A stretch of DNA of 64,000 bases from an uncultured Bacteroidota bacterium (GTDB lineage Bacteria; Bacteroidota; Bacteroidia; Chitinophagales; Chitinophagaceae): assembly GCA_903824665.1 (NCBI GenBank), contig CAIJXT010000024.1, positions 1 to 64,000 of the forward strand, in the 5' to 3' direction. The notes under the pieces were generated by a model. It was not told the DNA's origin. It worked only from the letters and a program-made list of their open reading frames with translations, and did no database searches. Position 1 is the stretch's first letter; every line of letters begins with the position of its first letter. The translations under genes were made by a program, and so were the position numbers. Shown here in pieces: positions 56,801 to 63,200 of the stretch.

Positions 56801-59800
56801 TGGTAGCGGTAGACGTACCGCCTGATGTTGTACCCTGGAAGTATATAGTACCACCGGTACCACCGCTGGCAGTGATCGTTGCACTGTTACAGAATGTACC
56901 GCCGCCTGATGCAGTTACAGCACCGGCATTAGGATTGATAGTTACAGTAACACTACCCTCGGTACCCCAGCAACCAGCGGCTGTCTGTGCACGGAAGTAA
57001 TATGTACCTGATGAAGTAACTACTTCGGAAGAAGATATAGTAGCGGTAGACGTGCCACCTGATGTAGTACCCTGGAAGTATATTGTACCACCGGTTCCAC
57101 CACTGGCAGTGATGGTTGCACTGTTACAGAATGTACCGCCACCTGATGCTGTTACTGCACCGGCGTTTGGATTGATGGTAACGGTAACACTACCCGCGGT
57201 GCCCCAGCAACCAGCGGCTGTCTGTGCACGGAAGTAATAAGTGCCTGAAGAAGTAACGACTTCGGAAGAAGATATTGTAGCGGTAGATGTACCCCCTGAT
57301 GTTGTACCCTGGAAGTAAATGGTACCACCGGCGCCACCACTTGCTGTGATCGTTGCACTGTTACAGAATGTGCCACCACCTGACGCAGTTACTGCCGCAG
57401 GGTTAGGATTGATTGAAACAGTTACGCTGCCCTCGGCACCCCAGCAACCGCCTGCGTTCTGAGCACGGAAGTAATAAGTGCCGGACGAAGTAACCACTTC
57501 GGAAGATGAAATCGTAGCAGTAGATGTGCCACCTGATGTGGTACCCTGGAAGTAGATAGTGCCACCAGTACCGCCACTGGCTGTGATAGTAGCGCTGTTG
57601 CAGAAAGTACCACCGCCCGCAGCTGTTACTGCTCCGGGGTTGCTGGTAATTGTTACGTTTACACTACCCTCTGTACCCCAGCAACCTGCTGCGGTCTGTG
57701 CACGGAAGTAATAAGTGCCTGAAGTAGTAACTACTTCGGAAGATGATATAGTAGCAGTAGACGTGCCACCTGATGTAGTACCCTGGAAGTAAATGGTACC
57801 ACCGGCACCACCACTCGCAGTGATGGTTGCACTGTTACAGAATGTACCGCCGCCTGATGCAGTTACTGCCGCAGGGTTAGGATTGATTGAAACAGTTACG
57901 CTGCCCTCGGTACCCCAGCAACCGCCTGCATTCTGTGCGCGGAAGTAATATGTCCCGGATGAAGTAACCACCTCTGAAGATGATATGGTGGTAGTAGACG
58001 TGCCGCCAGATGTGGTACCCTGGAAGTAGATAGTACCACCGGTACCGCCACTGGCTGTGATAGTAGCGCTGTTACAGAACGTGCCACCGCCGGCAGCCGT
58101 TACGGCACCCGGATTGCTGCTGATCGTTACGTTGGCACTACCCTCAGTACCCCAGCAGCCCGCGGCTGTCTGAGCACGGAAGAAATAGGTGCCTGATGTT
58201 GCAATTAATTCAGATGTAGAAGGTGTTGCTATAGATGTGCCGCCAGATGTAGTACCCTGGAAGTATATGGTACCGCCGGTACCGCCGCTTGCTGTAATGG
58301 TGGTACTGGCGCAAAAAGACCCACCACCTGAAACGGTTACTGCACCAGCAGCCGGATTGATAGTTACTGTTACACTACCCTCTGGCCCCCAACAACCTGC
58401 CGCTGTTTGTGCACGGAAGTAATAAGTACCAGATGTAGAAACAAGCTGTGAGGAAGACGGTGTAGCTGTAGAAGTGCCACCAGATGTGGTGCCCTGAAAG
58501 TAAATGGTACCACCTGCTCCGCCACTGGCTGTAATAGTGGTACTACCACAGAATGTACCGCCGCCTGAGGCTGTTACCGCACCAGCATTGGGATTTATGG
58601 TTACGCTGGCACTGCCCTCAGTACCCCAGCAACCGGCTGCAGATTTCGATCTGAAATAATAAGTACCGGTGGATGATACGACCTGAGGGCTACCGCCCGA
58701 AGCTTCGTCGGTACCACCGGAGGTAGTACCTTGATAAAAAATAGTGCCACCTGTTCCACCTGTCGCCGTGAGTGTAGCAGTACCACATGATGTACCACCA
58801 CCAGAAACTGTTACTGCAGTCGGAATTGGGTTGATGGTCACAGTGATGCCCTCAGCGGTACCCCAACAACCTACAGATGTACGAGCACGGAAATAGTATG
58901 TACCGGAAACTGAAACTACCTGAGTAGTAGATGGTGTGGTAATAGATGTACTGGCACCATTGGTACCATGGTAATATATAGTGCCGCCTGTACCGCCGGT
59001 AGCAGTCAATGTTGCAGAACCACAAACAGGTGTCGCTGTTGAGGTAACAGTAACATCAGATGGTGTAGGGTTGATTGACGTTACTACAATGCTGGCTTCT
59101 GTACCCCAACAGCCCAGCGCTGTACGGGCTCTGAAATAATACGTGCCTAAAGCTGGCACTGTGATGGCAGGAGGAAGCGCAGTAGCAGTAGATGTACCGC
59201 CTGAAACAGTACCCTGAAAATATATAGTCGCACCGCTGGCACCGCCAGCAGAAATCTGGGATCCACCACATGTTGCAGAGTTCTGGCTAAGTGATATAGC
59301 TGGAGGTAACGGAGCCACTGACAGGCTGGCAAAGTTGGTACTTGCTGTGATGTTATTCCAGGTACCCGAAACGGCTGTACGCCTTACCTGGCCTGCTGCA
59401 GCGCCTGCTGTATTTGGCTTTACAGACAAACCAGAAATTACTATTGAATTCAGGTTGGTAAGGTTATCCAGTGTCAACGTTCTGGTGATAACAAGTGTAC
59501 CACCGCTCCACGAAGCCGACGCTGCTATACCGGTACCGGTTACTGATATTGTCGGAACCGGACCAGCTGTATTAAACGCCCAGCCACTGGGCGCGCTAAG
59601 CGTTAATGATCCATCACTGGTGAAGTCTGCAACAGCACCTTCTGCAATAGTGATATCGCCCAGTGTTGTAAACGCCTCGTTGACACCGCCAACAGCTTTA
59701 TCGGCACAAATGTTTGAACCACCAGAACCAAGCGTAATGGTGATGGTTGCATAAGAGCTGACTGTTGCCAACAGAATGAGGAGTGTCATTGCAAAAGCTT

Positions 59801-59873
59801 TACCGATACGTGAAAACACGATTGACGGTTGCGACAAGGCCTTTGACAAATGGAAAAATGTAGATTTTTTCAT
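41802..59873 (-). CDS. Giant T9SS-secreted modular repeat protein (about 6,023 residues)
   Basis: One uninterrupted 18-kb frame. The start is ATG 59873 (MKKSTFFHLSKALSQ) or 59882, three codons earlier. A long signal peptide runs to about residue 43 (MTLLILLATVSSYA, then TITIT). Residues about 45-185 form a non-repeat beta-rich N-domain. Next come 31 type C modules of 79 residues (FC ... YFQGTTSGG ... GTYYFRAQTAAGCWG), resembling the Ig_7 CHU_C-associated fold. Then 34 type B modules of about 89 residues (TGGGSYCAGGTGV ... YQLYNG ... SFG.Q..AGTYTV ... C). Then three type D Ig/PKD-like modules and a T9SS type A sorting domain (LMPNPTKGAFVIKG ... LANGIYIVNVRAASASKTFHLVLQQ). Secretion by T9SS is firm. 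An adhesin, gliding or matrix role is inferred from architecture alone. Internal repeats are so similar that assembly collapse is possible. Confidence 0.95.
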   Translation of the reverse strand: MKKSTFFHLSKALSQPSIVFSRIGKAFAMTLLILLATVSSYATITITLGSGGSNICADKAVGGVNEAFTTLGDITIAEGAVADFTSDGSLTLSAPSGWAFNTAGPVPTISVTGTGIAASASWSGGTLVITRTLTLDNLTNLNSIVISGLSVKPNTAGAAAGQVRRTAVSGTWNNITASTNFASLSVAPLPPAISLSQNSATCGGSQISAGGASGATIYFQGTVSGGTSTATALPPAITVPALGTYYFRARTALGCWGTEASIVVTSINPTPSDVTVTSTATPVCGSATLTATGGTGGTIYYHGTNGASTSITTPSTTQVVSVSGTYYFRARTSVGCWGTAEGITVTINPIPTAVTVSGGGTSCGTATLTATGGTGGTIFYQGTTSGGTDEASGGSPQVVSSTGTYYFRSKSAAGCWGTEGSASVTINPNAGAVTASGGGTFCGSTTITASGGAGGTIYFQGTTSGGTSTATPSSSQLVSTSGTYYFRAQTAAGCWGPEGSVTVTINPAAGAVTVSGGGSFCASTTITASGGTGGTIYFQGTTSGGTSIATPSTSELIATSGTYFFRAQTAAGCWGTEGSANVTISSNPGAVTAAGGGTFCNSATITASGGTGGTIYFQGTTSGGTSTTTISSSEVVTSSGTYYFRAQNAGGCWGTEGSVTVSINPNPAAVTASGGGTFCNSATITASGGAGGTIYFQGTTSGGTSTATISSSEVVTTSGTYYFRAQTAAGCWGTEGSVNVTITSNPGAVTAAGGGTFCNSATITASGGTGGTIYFQGTTSGGTSTATISSSEVVTSSGTYYFRAQNAGGCWGAEGSVTVSINPNPAAVTASGGGTFCNSATITASGGAGGTIYFQGTTSGGTSTATISSSEVVTSSGTYYFRAQTAAGCWGTAGSVTVTINPNAGAVTASGGGTFCNSATITASGGTGGTIYFQGTTSGGTSTATISSSEVVTSSGTYYFRAQTAAGCWGTEGSVTVTINPNAGAVTASGGGTFCNSATITASGGTGGTIYFQGTTSGGTSTATISSSEVVTSSGTYYFRAQTAAGCWGTEGSVTVTINPNAGAVTASGGGTFCNSATITASGGTGGTIYFQGTTSGGTSTATISSSEVVTSSGTYYFRAQTAAGCWGTEGSVTVTINPNAGAVTASGGGTFCNSATITASGGTGGTIYFQGTTSGGTSTATISSSEVVTSSGTYFFRAQTAAGCWGTQGSVTVSINPNPGAVTASGGGTFCNSTTITASGGTGGTIYFQGTTSGGTSTATISSSEVVTSSGTYYFRAQTAAGCWGTEGSVTVTINPNAGAVTASGGGTFCNSATITASGGTGGTIYFQGTTSGGTSTATISSSEVVTTSGTYYFRAQTAAGCWGTEGSVAVTINPNPAAVTVSGGGSFCNNTTITASGGAGGTIYFQGTTSGGTSTATPSTSQNITSSGTYYFRAQTALGCWGTEGSVTVTINPNAGAVTVAGGGTFCNTATITASGGSGGTIFYQGTTSGGTSTAVTSSSEVITTTGTYYFRAQTALGCWGTQGSAAVTINPNPAAVTVSGGGTFCNNTTITASGGIGGTIYFQGTTSGGTSTTTPSTSENITSSGTYYFRAQTALGCWGAEGSVTVTINPNAGAVTVSGAGAFCDNTTLTATGGSGGTIFYQGTTSGGTSTAVASTSENVTASGTYYFRARTALGCWGTQGSAIVTINPNPAAVTVSGGGTFCNSTLITAADGTGGTIYFQGTTSGGTSTATPSTSENITASGTYYFRSQSAAGCWGPQGSVSVTINPNAGAVTVSGAGTFCNNTTITATGGSGGTIYFQGTTSGGTSIATPSVSENITTSGTYFFRAQTALGCWGTQGSVAVTINPNAGAVTASGGGTFCNNTTITASGGSGGTIYFQGTTSGGTSVATPSISENITSSGTYYFRAQTALGCWGAEGSVSVTINPNAGAVTAAGAGTFCNNTTITASGGSGGTIFFQGTTSGGTSTATPSTSEVITSSGTYYFRARTAAGCWGTEGSVTVTINPNAGAVTASGAGTFCNNTTITASGGSGGTIFFQGTTSGGTSTATPSVSENITSSGTYYFRARTAAGCWGTEGSVAVTINPNAGAVTASGGGTFCNSATITASGGSGGTIYFQGTTSGGTSTATISSSEVVTSSGTYYFRAQTAAGCWGTEGSVTVVINPNAGAVTVSGGGTFCNSTLVTATGGSGGTIYFQGTTSGGTSTVAPSLSEFITSSGTYYFRAQTAAGCWGTEGSVAVTINPNAGAVTASGGGTFCNSATITASGGSGGTIYFQGTTSGGTSTATISSSEVVTSSGTYYFRAQTAAGCWGTEGSVTVVINPNAGAVTVSGGGTFCNSTLVTATGGSGGTIYFQGTTSGGTSTVAPSLSEFITSSGTYYFRAQTAAGCWGTQGSVSVTINPNAGAVTASGGGTFCNNATITASGGSGGSIYFQGTTSGGTSTATLSSSQVVSASGTYYFRAQTAAGCWGPEGSVSVTINPNAGAVTASGGGTFCNSTTITASGGSGGTIYFQGTTSGGTSTATPSTSQSITTSGTYYFRAQTALGCWGTEGSVSVVINPNAGAVTVSGGGAYCTSTVLTATGGSGGTIYFQGTTSGGTSVATPSSSQLISSSGTYYFRAQTAAGCWGTQGSATVTLGVLPAVYTMTGGGSTCVGSGTSFAIGLNGSDAGVNYQLYNGVTPVGAPVVGTGSALSFGTHSTDGTYTIVAEPGTSCQRTMTGSAVIFVAPNPIVYNVTGGGTICQGSVGTHIGLDWSVLGVNYQLYRGATAVGSPVPGSTSALDFGLITVAGTYTVVATNATLGCTSNMAGSATINVNPAPTAYTVTGGGTTCPGTGAISVGLSNSELNTTYQLYNGSSATGSPVSGLPGVITFGSQNVSGIYTVLATNTITGCTGAMSSFAAVNILPAPTPYTVSGGGTYCAGGSGFAILLSNSNTGIHYQLYNGSTPVGAPLAGTGSILSFGTQTAAGTYSVLGTNTVTACVGDMNGTASIVVNALPTVYAVTGGGQYCAGGSGVPIGLSFSATGINYQLYNGSTPTGSPVAGTGSAISFGNQTSAGTYTVFATNGTTSCTNNMSGSVAVTVNPLPPLHNVTGSGSYCQGGAGLPVGLDGSEVGISYQLYNGVSVIGTPVAGTGSAISFGIQATAGSYTVLATDATSTCTRAMTGAATIVVNPLPTIYVVTGGGHYCAGGTGVDIGLASSSLGISYQLYNGTTATGSPVAGTGSAISFGLQTVSGSYTVGATNTVTACYSGMFGSTVVVIDPLPTQFAVTGGGAYCAGGTGVTVGMAFTNTGINYQLYNGSTLVGGPVAGTGVPITFGTYTAAGTYSVLATNSITSCTRAMTGSATIVINPLPVAQIVTGGGTYCENGSGVTVGLNTSENSTISYQLYNGTTATGSPVAGVSGALTFGLQTAAGTYSVRATNTGTGCVNGMTGTATVIVNPAPTAYNVTGGGSYCAGGSGVAVGLSNSNIGITYQLYDGATAIGSPVFGTGVAISFGQQFTAATYTVLATNSATLCTHPMTGSATVIVNALPTAFAMNGGGSYCSGGTGVTMGVAGSQTGINYQLYRGATSVGSPVAGTGASISFGLQTVAGTYSVLATNTTTGCTKAMSTTKTVIVNALPAIFAVYGGGGYCSGSAGAHIGILGSETGINYQLMVGGSPVGSVMPGSGAGVDFGEIFVPATYTVRATNMFTGCISDMTGSATVIVNTPPSAFAVTGGGNHCAGSTGNVIGLSGSQSGVNYRLYIGAGAVGSMVSGTGSAITFGPQTTAGTYTVLATNATSGCTTAMTGSTTVIVNAVPSAYTVLGGGSYCPGDGGVNITLSSSNIGITYQVYRGATAVGSAITGTGGAINLGAYTTVGSYSATATNVLTGCTSNMTGSVSVGTYTLPTAFTITGGGNYCAGGSGLAVGLSGSQSGVTYQLYNGASIISTLPGTGSSLDFGAQSSAGTYSVKATNNTTGCINTMTGSAAVVVDALPINYLVTGGGNYCAGGTGFSVTLNGSNTGISYQLYRGTTAVGAPVAGTGTFISYGLQTVAGFYSVKATNITSGCSRIMTGTPEIVVHPLPVVYSVTGGGSYCSGGTGLPVGIAGSSFGIDYRLFNGSVPVGSAISGLGTALNLGIHTAAGTYTVQATNPATGCVSNMTGTATIVINPTPAAYTVTGGGNFCEGGTGVNVGLSWSASGVAYRLYRGSIAVGTPVTGTNSPLDFGLMTTPGVYSVSAVNTSTTCSNSMSGTVTVSVNPNPTVFNITGGGAYCAGTAGAGIALSSSQTGVTYTLYSGSTPVGTPIAGTGATLDFGPNVAGTYTIRAVNDATSCQSTMNGSVDVTVNAAPVTFVVTGGGTHCASGAGVLVGLSGSESGINYALYNDGVATGISVAGTGAAISFGLQATAGLYTVQAANATTSCAAAMSGSATIVVNPLPVVYNVTGGGTYCAGGAGASVDLSGSNTGIIYQLYKNGVATGSVVTGTGFAVSFGPQFDNGTYTVKAVNSTTSCTIDMTGSAVVSTTAVPTAFSVTGGGSFCDGGTGVNVGLGGSVTGVNYQLYIGTMPVGAVVAGTGFALSFGDQTMAGTYIVKATDASTSCTASMSGTAAVVINPLPVAQSVTGGGGFCAGGSGVHIGLGSSEINVTYTLYNGAVPVGTSFSGTGGAVDMGLFTGAGIYSVSAVNNITGCSAAMVNDVTVINNPLPAAQTVVGGGAYCAGGAGVDVAMSGSEAGVNYQLYNGSVAVGAPVAGTDDVLSFGFQTAAGTYNVVGVNAATGCTSAMISDATVVVNALPLTYTVGGGGNYCTGGTGVNITLSGSQSGITYRLYNGTVQSGSDMAGTGSTLDFGFTTGAGSYTAMAVNTATGCTAAMAGSATVGTHALPTVYNVSTGASYCVGGTGVHVTLNGSQAGVTYRLYNGSTLVGSAVAGTGSILDFGLQTAGVYTVSATDNINSCTTGMAGTSVITTNALPFVFSMTGGGGYCSDGAGAVIGLSGSQIGVSYRLYRGTTEMTSPILGNGSPLNFGSNLAGTYSVTASFDATGCSSNMTGTATISVHPQPNQYDVTGGGSYCAGGTGVGVTLSGSQIGVNYRLYRGTLPVGSPVAGTGGTLSFGNQIAAGDYTVIATNATTTCTRSMAGAATVVINNLPVVYTISGGGSYCAGGTGVNIGLMGSQTGVSYQLMSASAAIGAPVEGTGSDISFGLHTNAGSYTIKATDITTGCTANMSGAASVAINGLPNTFALTSSASGYCVGGAGVILNLGGSQTGVSYRLYNSTTALGAAIAGSGGSINFGAQTLAGAYVVVGTNTVTGCTATMTGSPSIAIHTLPLPNMVSSGGSYCADAAGVEITMTTTQAGINYQLYKGSAIQGSPVAGTGSSISFGVLPAGSYTVRATDAVTGCRNHMFGTAVVAENPLPTVYAVTGGGQYCEGGTGHSIGLAGSAIGVQYTLYNGATMVGSAVNGTGGSIDFGTQTAAGTYTVTALNTVTTCGVAMSGSATISINNLPANQTITGGGAYCAGGTGVSIGLAASQAGVNYRLYNGSSAVGSAVAGGGVINFGTFTAAGTYTVRATNATTACWKGMTGSATVVVNALPGLQTVAGGGNYCAGGTGVAVGLVNSASGVNYRLYMGSTALATATGTGGPLSFGSQTVAGTYTVLATDALTGCTRAMTGTAVVGINAAVIPSVMLTASNDTVCAGNPVMFTTVAANAGTTPGYQWKVNGTVVATTGDTYMYTPANGDVVTVVLASSAACADPLTASDAATVTVLENRLPAVVANLSSGDTLCEGTAVTFTAESVFGGDAPLFSWLKNGVVTASGPVFTYTPVSGDVIAVSMTSNFRCRLATVVTGENDTMKVIIPEVPVVNITANPGLSIAKGQSLTLTAGLTHSYMPTYQWYLNGGIVVGATNATFTYNEYIDGDSVTVRVVNNTPCGEFATSQTVGVAVSNVGVVNVGTSSFDITLMPNPTKGAFVIKGTLAGMDDKEVAIEITDMLGQVVYRGTAAVAGKAINERIQLDGALANGIYIVNVRAASASKTFHLVLQQ
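42890..51965 (-). repeat. Type B module array (34 copies, about 267 bp)
   Basis: 34 modules were counted from the GGG.(Y)C starts. The core pattern is LP..Y.VTGGG.YC.GG.GV.IGL.GS..GV.YQLY.G....G.PV.GTGS.ISFG.Q..AGTYTV.ATN...C...M.GSA.V.VNP. Two cysteines per module. Copies are diverged, with very few identical neighbours, unlike the type C array. Type B modules also occur once in the right giant and at the left edge of the left giant. Confidence 0.9.
51966..59325 (-). repeat. Type C module array (31 copies, 237 bp)
   Basis: 31 modules with a strict 237-bp (79-codon) period over most of the array. Cysteines sit at module positions 16 and 68 and a conserved GCWG follows YYFRAQTA. The three N-terminal modules are diverged. 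Modules 10-12 are identical in protein sequence. Two-module (474-bp) blocks are duplicated at 52687-53634 and at about 57184-58131. Confidence 0.92.
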
Positions 59874-60296
59874 ACTGAACATTTTAGTTTAAACGCTTTA
59901 CAACAATACGCCCTTTCTCGCCTGCGTTGCCACATGCGAGATTTATATTGCATATTACCCGTAAAATCTGGTATAAAAGTAGATAAAATACGGGAAAAGT
60001 TAACATTTTGCTTTGTAAACCGAATGTTAACCGAAAATTATTATTAATTAAATGGAATCTTTTTTTACACCAACACTTTGACTCGAAGGAGCAAAGTGTA
60101 CTTTTGCTCAAACACTTGCAAACAGTTTATATTTATAGTCATGATATTATTTGCTTTACAACATTTCACATACCTAAACAAAACAAATAATACCTAGTAG
60201 AAATATTTATTTTATACTGATTTTCTGATTATTACATCATATAAAAATCAAATAGGGCACCCAACAATGGGTGCCCTATTCAGGTAAAAATGCAGA
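59874..60296. other. Intergenic region between right and middle giant genes
   Basis: AT-rich, about 423 bases. It contains the terminator of the right giant gene (60251-60280) and a perfect 9-bp inverted repeat, GTTAACATT (59999-60007) / AATGTTAAC (60023-60031), about 126 bases upstream of the middle giant start. No TTTG-N19-TANNTTTG promoter was found on the minus strand, although TACTTTTA (one mismatch to the -7) occurs near plus 59971. Confidence 0.5.
60251..60280 (-). terminator. Terminator of the right giant gene
   Basis: Perfect 12-bp stem AATAGGGCACCC / GGGTGCCCTATT with a 6-base loop, followed on the minus strand by TGATTTTTAT. It lies 16 bases after the stop codon. Confidence 0.88.
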
Positions 60297-63200
60297 CTAT
60301 TGTGATATAACAAAACGGAAAGTTCTGCGTTCGTCACCAGCTGATATATTCAGCATATACATTCCGTTGGCAACAGAACCAACCAAATTTACATTTTCGT
60401 TGATGTGTCCATTCGTTGTCTGTACCATATTACGATATACGACTTGTCCGAGAATATTGGTCACTTCAACCAATACCGGCTGATCGGATAGGCTGCCTGT
60501 TTCTCCCGAAATTACAAAAGAACCGTTATTAGGGTTTGGCAGCAGCCTGATGGCATTGGCATTGTTTGCGGTGGCTACAATCCCGGTAGCGGGTGTAACC
60601 TTCATAATAACTGTATTCCGGGTAATAAGTCCGCAGGGACTTGTACCATATACAATACACGATACTGAATCTCCATCGGAAAGCGTGCTGGTGGTGTATG
60701 CCGAAGATGTTGCACCGGTGACAAAAGTGCTGTTGATCATCCACTGGTAGCGTGGAGATGGTCCGGCATTTGTCACAAAGGTGGAAAAGTCGACCTGCTG
60801 CCCCTGCGCAACCACAGTACCCTGCTGGGCAATGATGCTGACTGCAGGCACATATTTGGTATCAACCTTCATTGTGATCATGTTGCTCTGCACATCATTT
60901 ACCAGCGGACATTCGTAATCGCTGTTCAAACGGCAAACCACTGTCTGACCGTTGGCCGGTATGAAACTATATGCGGGGCCCGAAACACCTGGCACTATTG
61001 AGCCACCAACTATCCAGGTATACACCGGAGCCGAACCGCCATTTGTTGCAGATGCAAAGAAAGCGGCTGTACTACCCTCACACACGGTATCATTCGGTGC
61101 AACAACTATGCTAACAGCAGGTGTAAGTTTAGTGATCACAGTCATTGCCTTCATATCTGAAACAGTGGCGGGAGATGCGCATGCAGCACTGCTGGTCATT
61201 GATGCCATTACCACATCACCATCAGCGGGCACATAGGCATAACTTGTAGCTGCTCCCACATTCGTTCCATTAACACTCCAGACATATGCGGGCGTTGTAC
61301 CGCCATTGGTGCCGATTGCTGTGTACGTAACCATAGTTCCTGCACATACCCTTGTACCCATATCAGTAGTCATCGCCAAGCCTGGAGTAACCAGATCGTT
61401 GACCACCACAACCGCACTTCCCGTCATGTCGCTAACACAACCCTGAGTGCTTGTTGCCGAAACAACGTAAGTACCAGGATTTGTCTGCAATCCAAAGTCG
61501 AGCGGATCGCCGGTTCCGGCAACTAACAAAGTTGTAGTGCCATTTGTGAGCTCGTAACTAATACCAACCTGAGACGCATCAAGGCCTATTGCGACCCCAG
61601 TACCACCGGAACAATAGTTGCCGCCGCCGGTCACAGCATGTACAACCGGTAATGCGTTAACATTGATGGTACGTGTTTTGCTGCAACCTGTAGACAGCGC
61701 ATAAGTGATTTGTACACTGCCGCTGCTTATACCACTTACCACACCCGAAGGACTGATCGTAGCAATAGCATCATTGCTACCGGTCCAAGACCCACCGGCG
61801 GTGGCACTGCCGAGCGATATTGTTGAGCCTTCACATACAGCGCCAGCACCGGTTATGTTGCCAGGCATCTGATCTACTACTACGGACGTGGTATTTCTGC
61901 AGCCTGATGGGAGTGTATAGGTAATTGTAGCTGAGCCTGGCATGCCACCTGTAAATGTGCCTGTGCCCGCACCAATCGGAGCAACAGAAATGTTGTTACT
62001 TGTCCAAACACCACCTGTCACTGCATTGGTAAGTGTTGTTGAAGAACCCGAGCACACGCTTGTTGTACCGCCAATAGGTGCAACCGGATTGTGTACGAGT
62101 ATCGACCTTGACCGCTGGCAGCCATTGGGCAATGCATAGGTGATCAGCGCTGTGCCGGGAGTATTACCGGTTAGCAAACCTGTTGCTGCATCGACAGATG
62201 CGATGAGACTATTGTCGACTGTCCAGGTGCCGCCTGGCTGTACATTGGTGAGTATTGTGCTTGTACCGGGGCATATAGATGCTGCACCCAACAACAAGCC
62301 GGGCAATGCATTGATGGTCACTACTGCAGTGCGTTTGCAATTGTTGCCTATGGTATAAGAGATAGTGGTTGTACCTGCAGCCACTCCGGTTACCCAGCCT
62401 GAGGCATTGACCATAGCAGCCATTGATGCAGCCGACCATGTACCACCGGGCGTTGCACTTTCAAGGAGGGTGTTCTTGCCTGCACAAACTTCGAGTGTGC
62501 CTGTAATTGGCTCAGGAAGCGGGTTTATGACAGCAGTAGCAATGCGGTTGCACCCTGAAGGTAATGTATATGTTATCTGACTGGATCCCTGACTCATCCC
62601 GGTCATGAGACCCGTTGCCGAAACTGCTGCCACCGAAACATTACTGCTAGCCCACGTTCCACCGGGGAGCGCATTACTGAGTGCAGAAAGTGTACCCTGA
62701 CAGATATTGAGGTTGCCGGAAATAAGACCCGGCAGCGGGTTAACCACAAACACTACTGTCTTGTAGCAACCTGTAGGCAATGAATAAGAAATGACAGCAT
62801 TACCTGCTGAATTTGCTGACACAGTACCTGTCGCGTCTGCTGCTGCAACAGCATCGTTTGATGACGCCCAAACACCACCCGGAGTTGTATTGGAGAGGAT
62901 AGAAGACTCCAGTGCACACAAAGTAGTTGTTCCGGTTATGTTGGCGGGCAAAGGATTTACGACAACAGACGCGACTGAACGACAAGATGTGGGCAATACA
63001 TAAGAGATCACCGCTGTTCCGGCCAGTGATCCAGAGACAACACCTGCAGCGCTAACAGGCGCTATAGCAGGCAGATTGCTGCTCCACGTGCCACCCGGCG
63101 TGCCGTTTGACAATGTTGTAAAACTACCCTGACAAACATTCAAAGCACCAGTGATAGGCCCCGGAAGCGGATTGATAGTAACTGTTGCTGTACGTGAGCA

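Noticed and set aside
56341-57237. Series of similar 60-77 codon plus-strand frames opposite the type C array
   Set aside because: Each is the reverse frame of the same repeated 237-bp module (VPPDVVPWKY pattern). They exist only because the module repeats.
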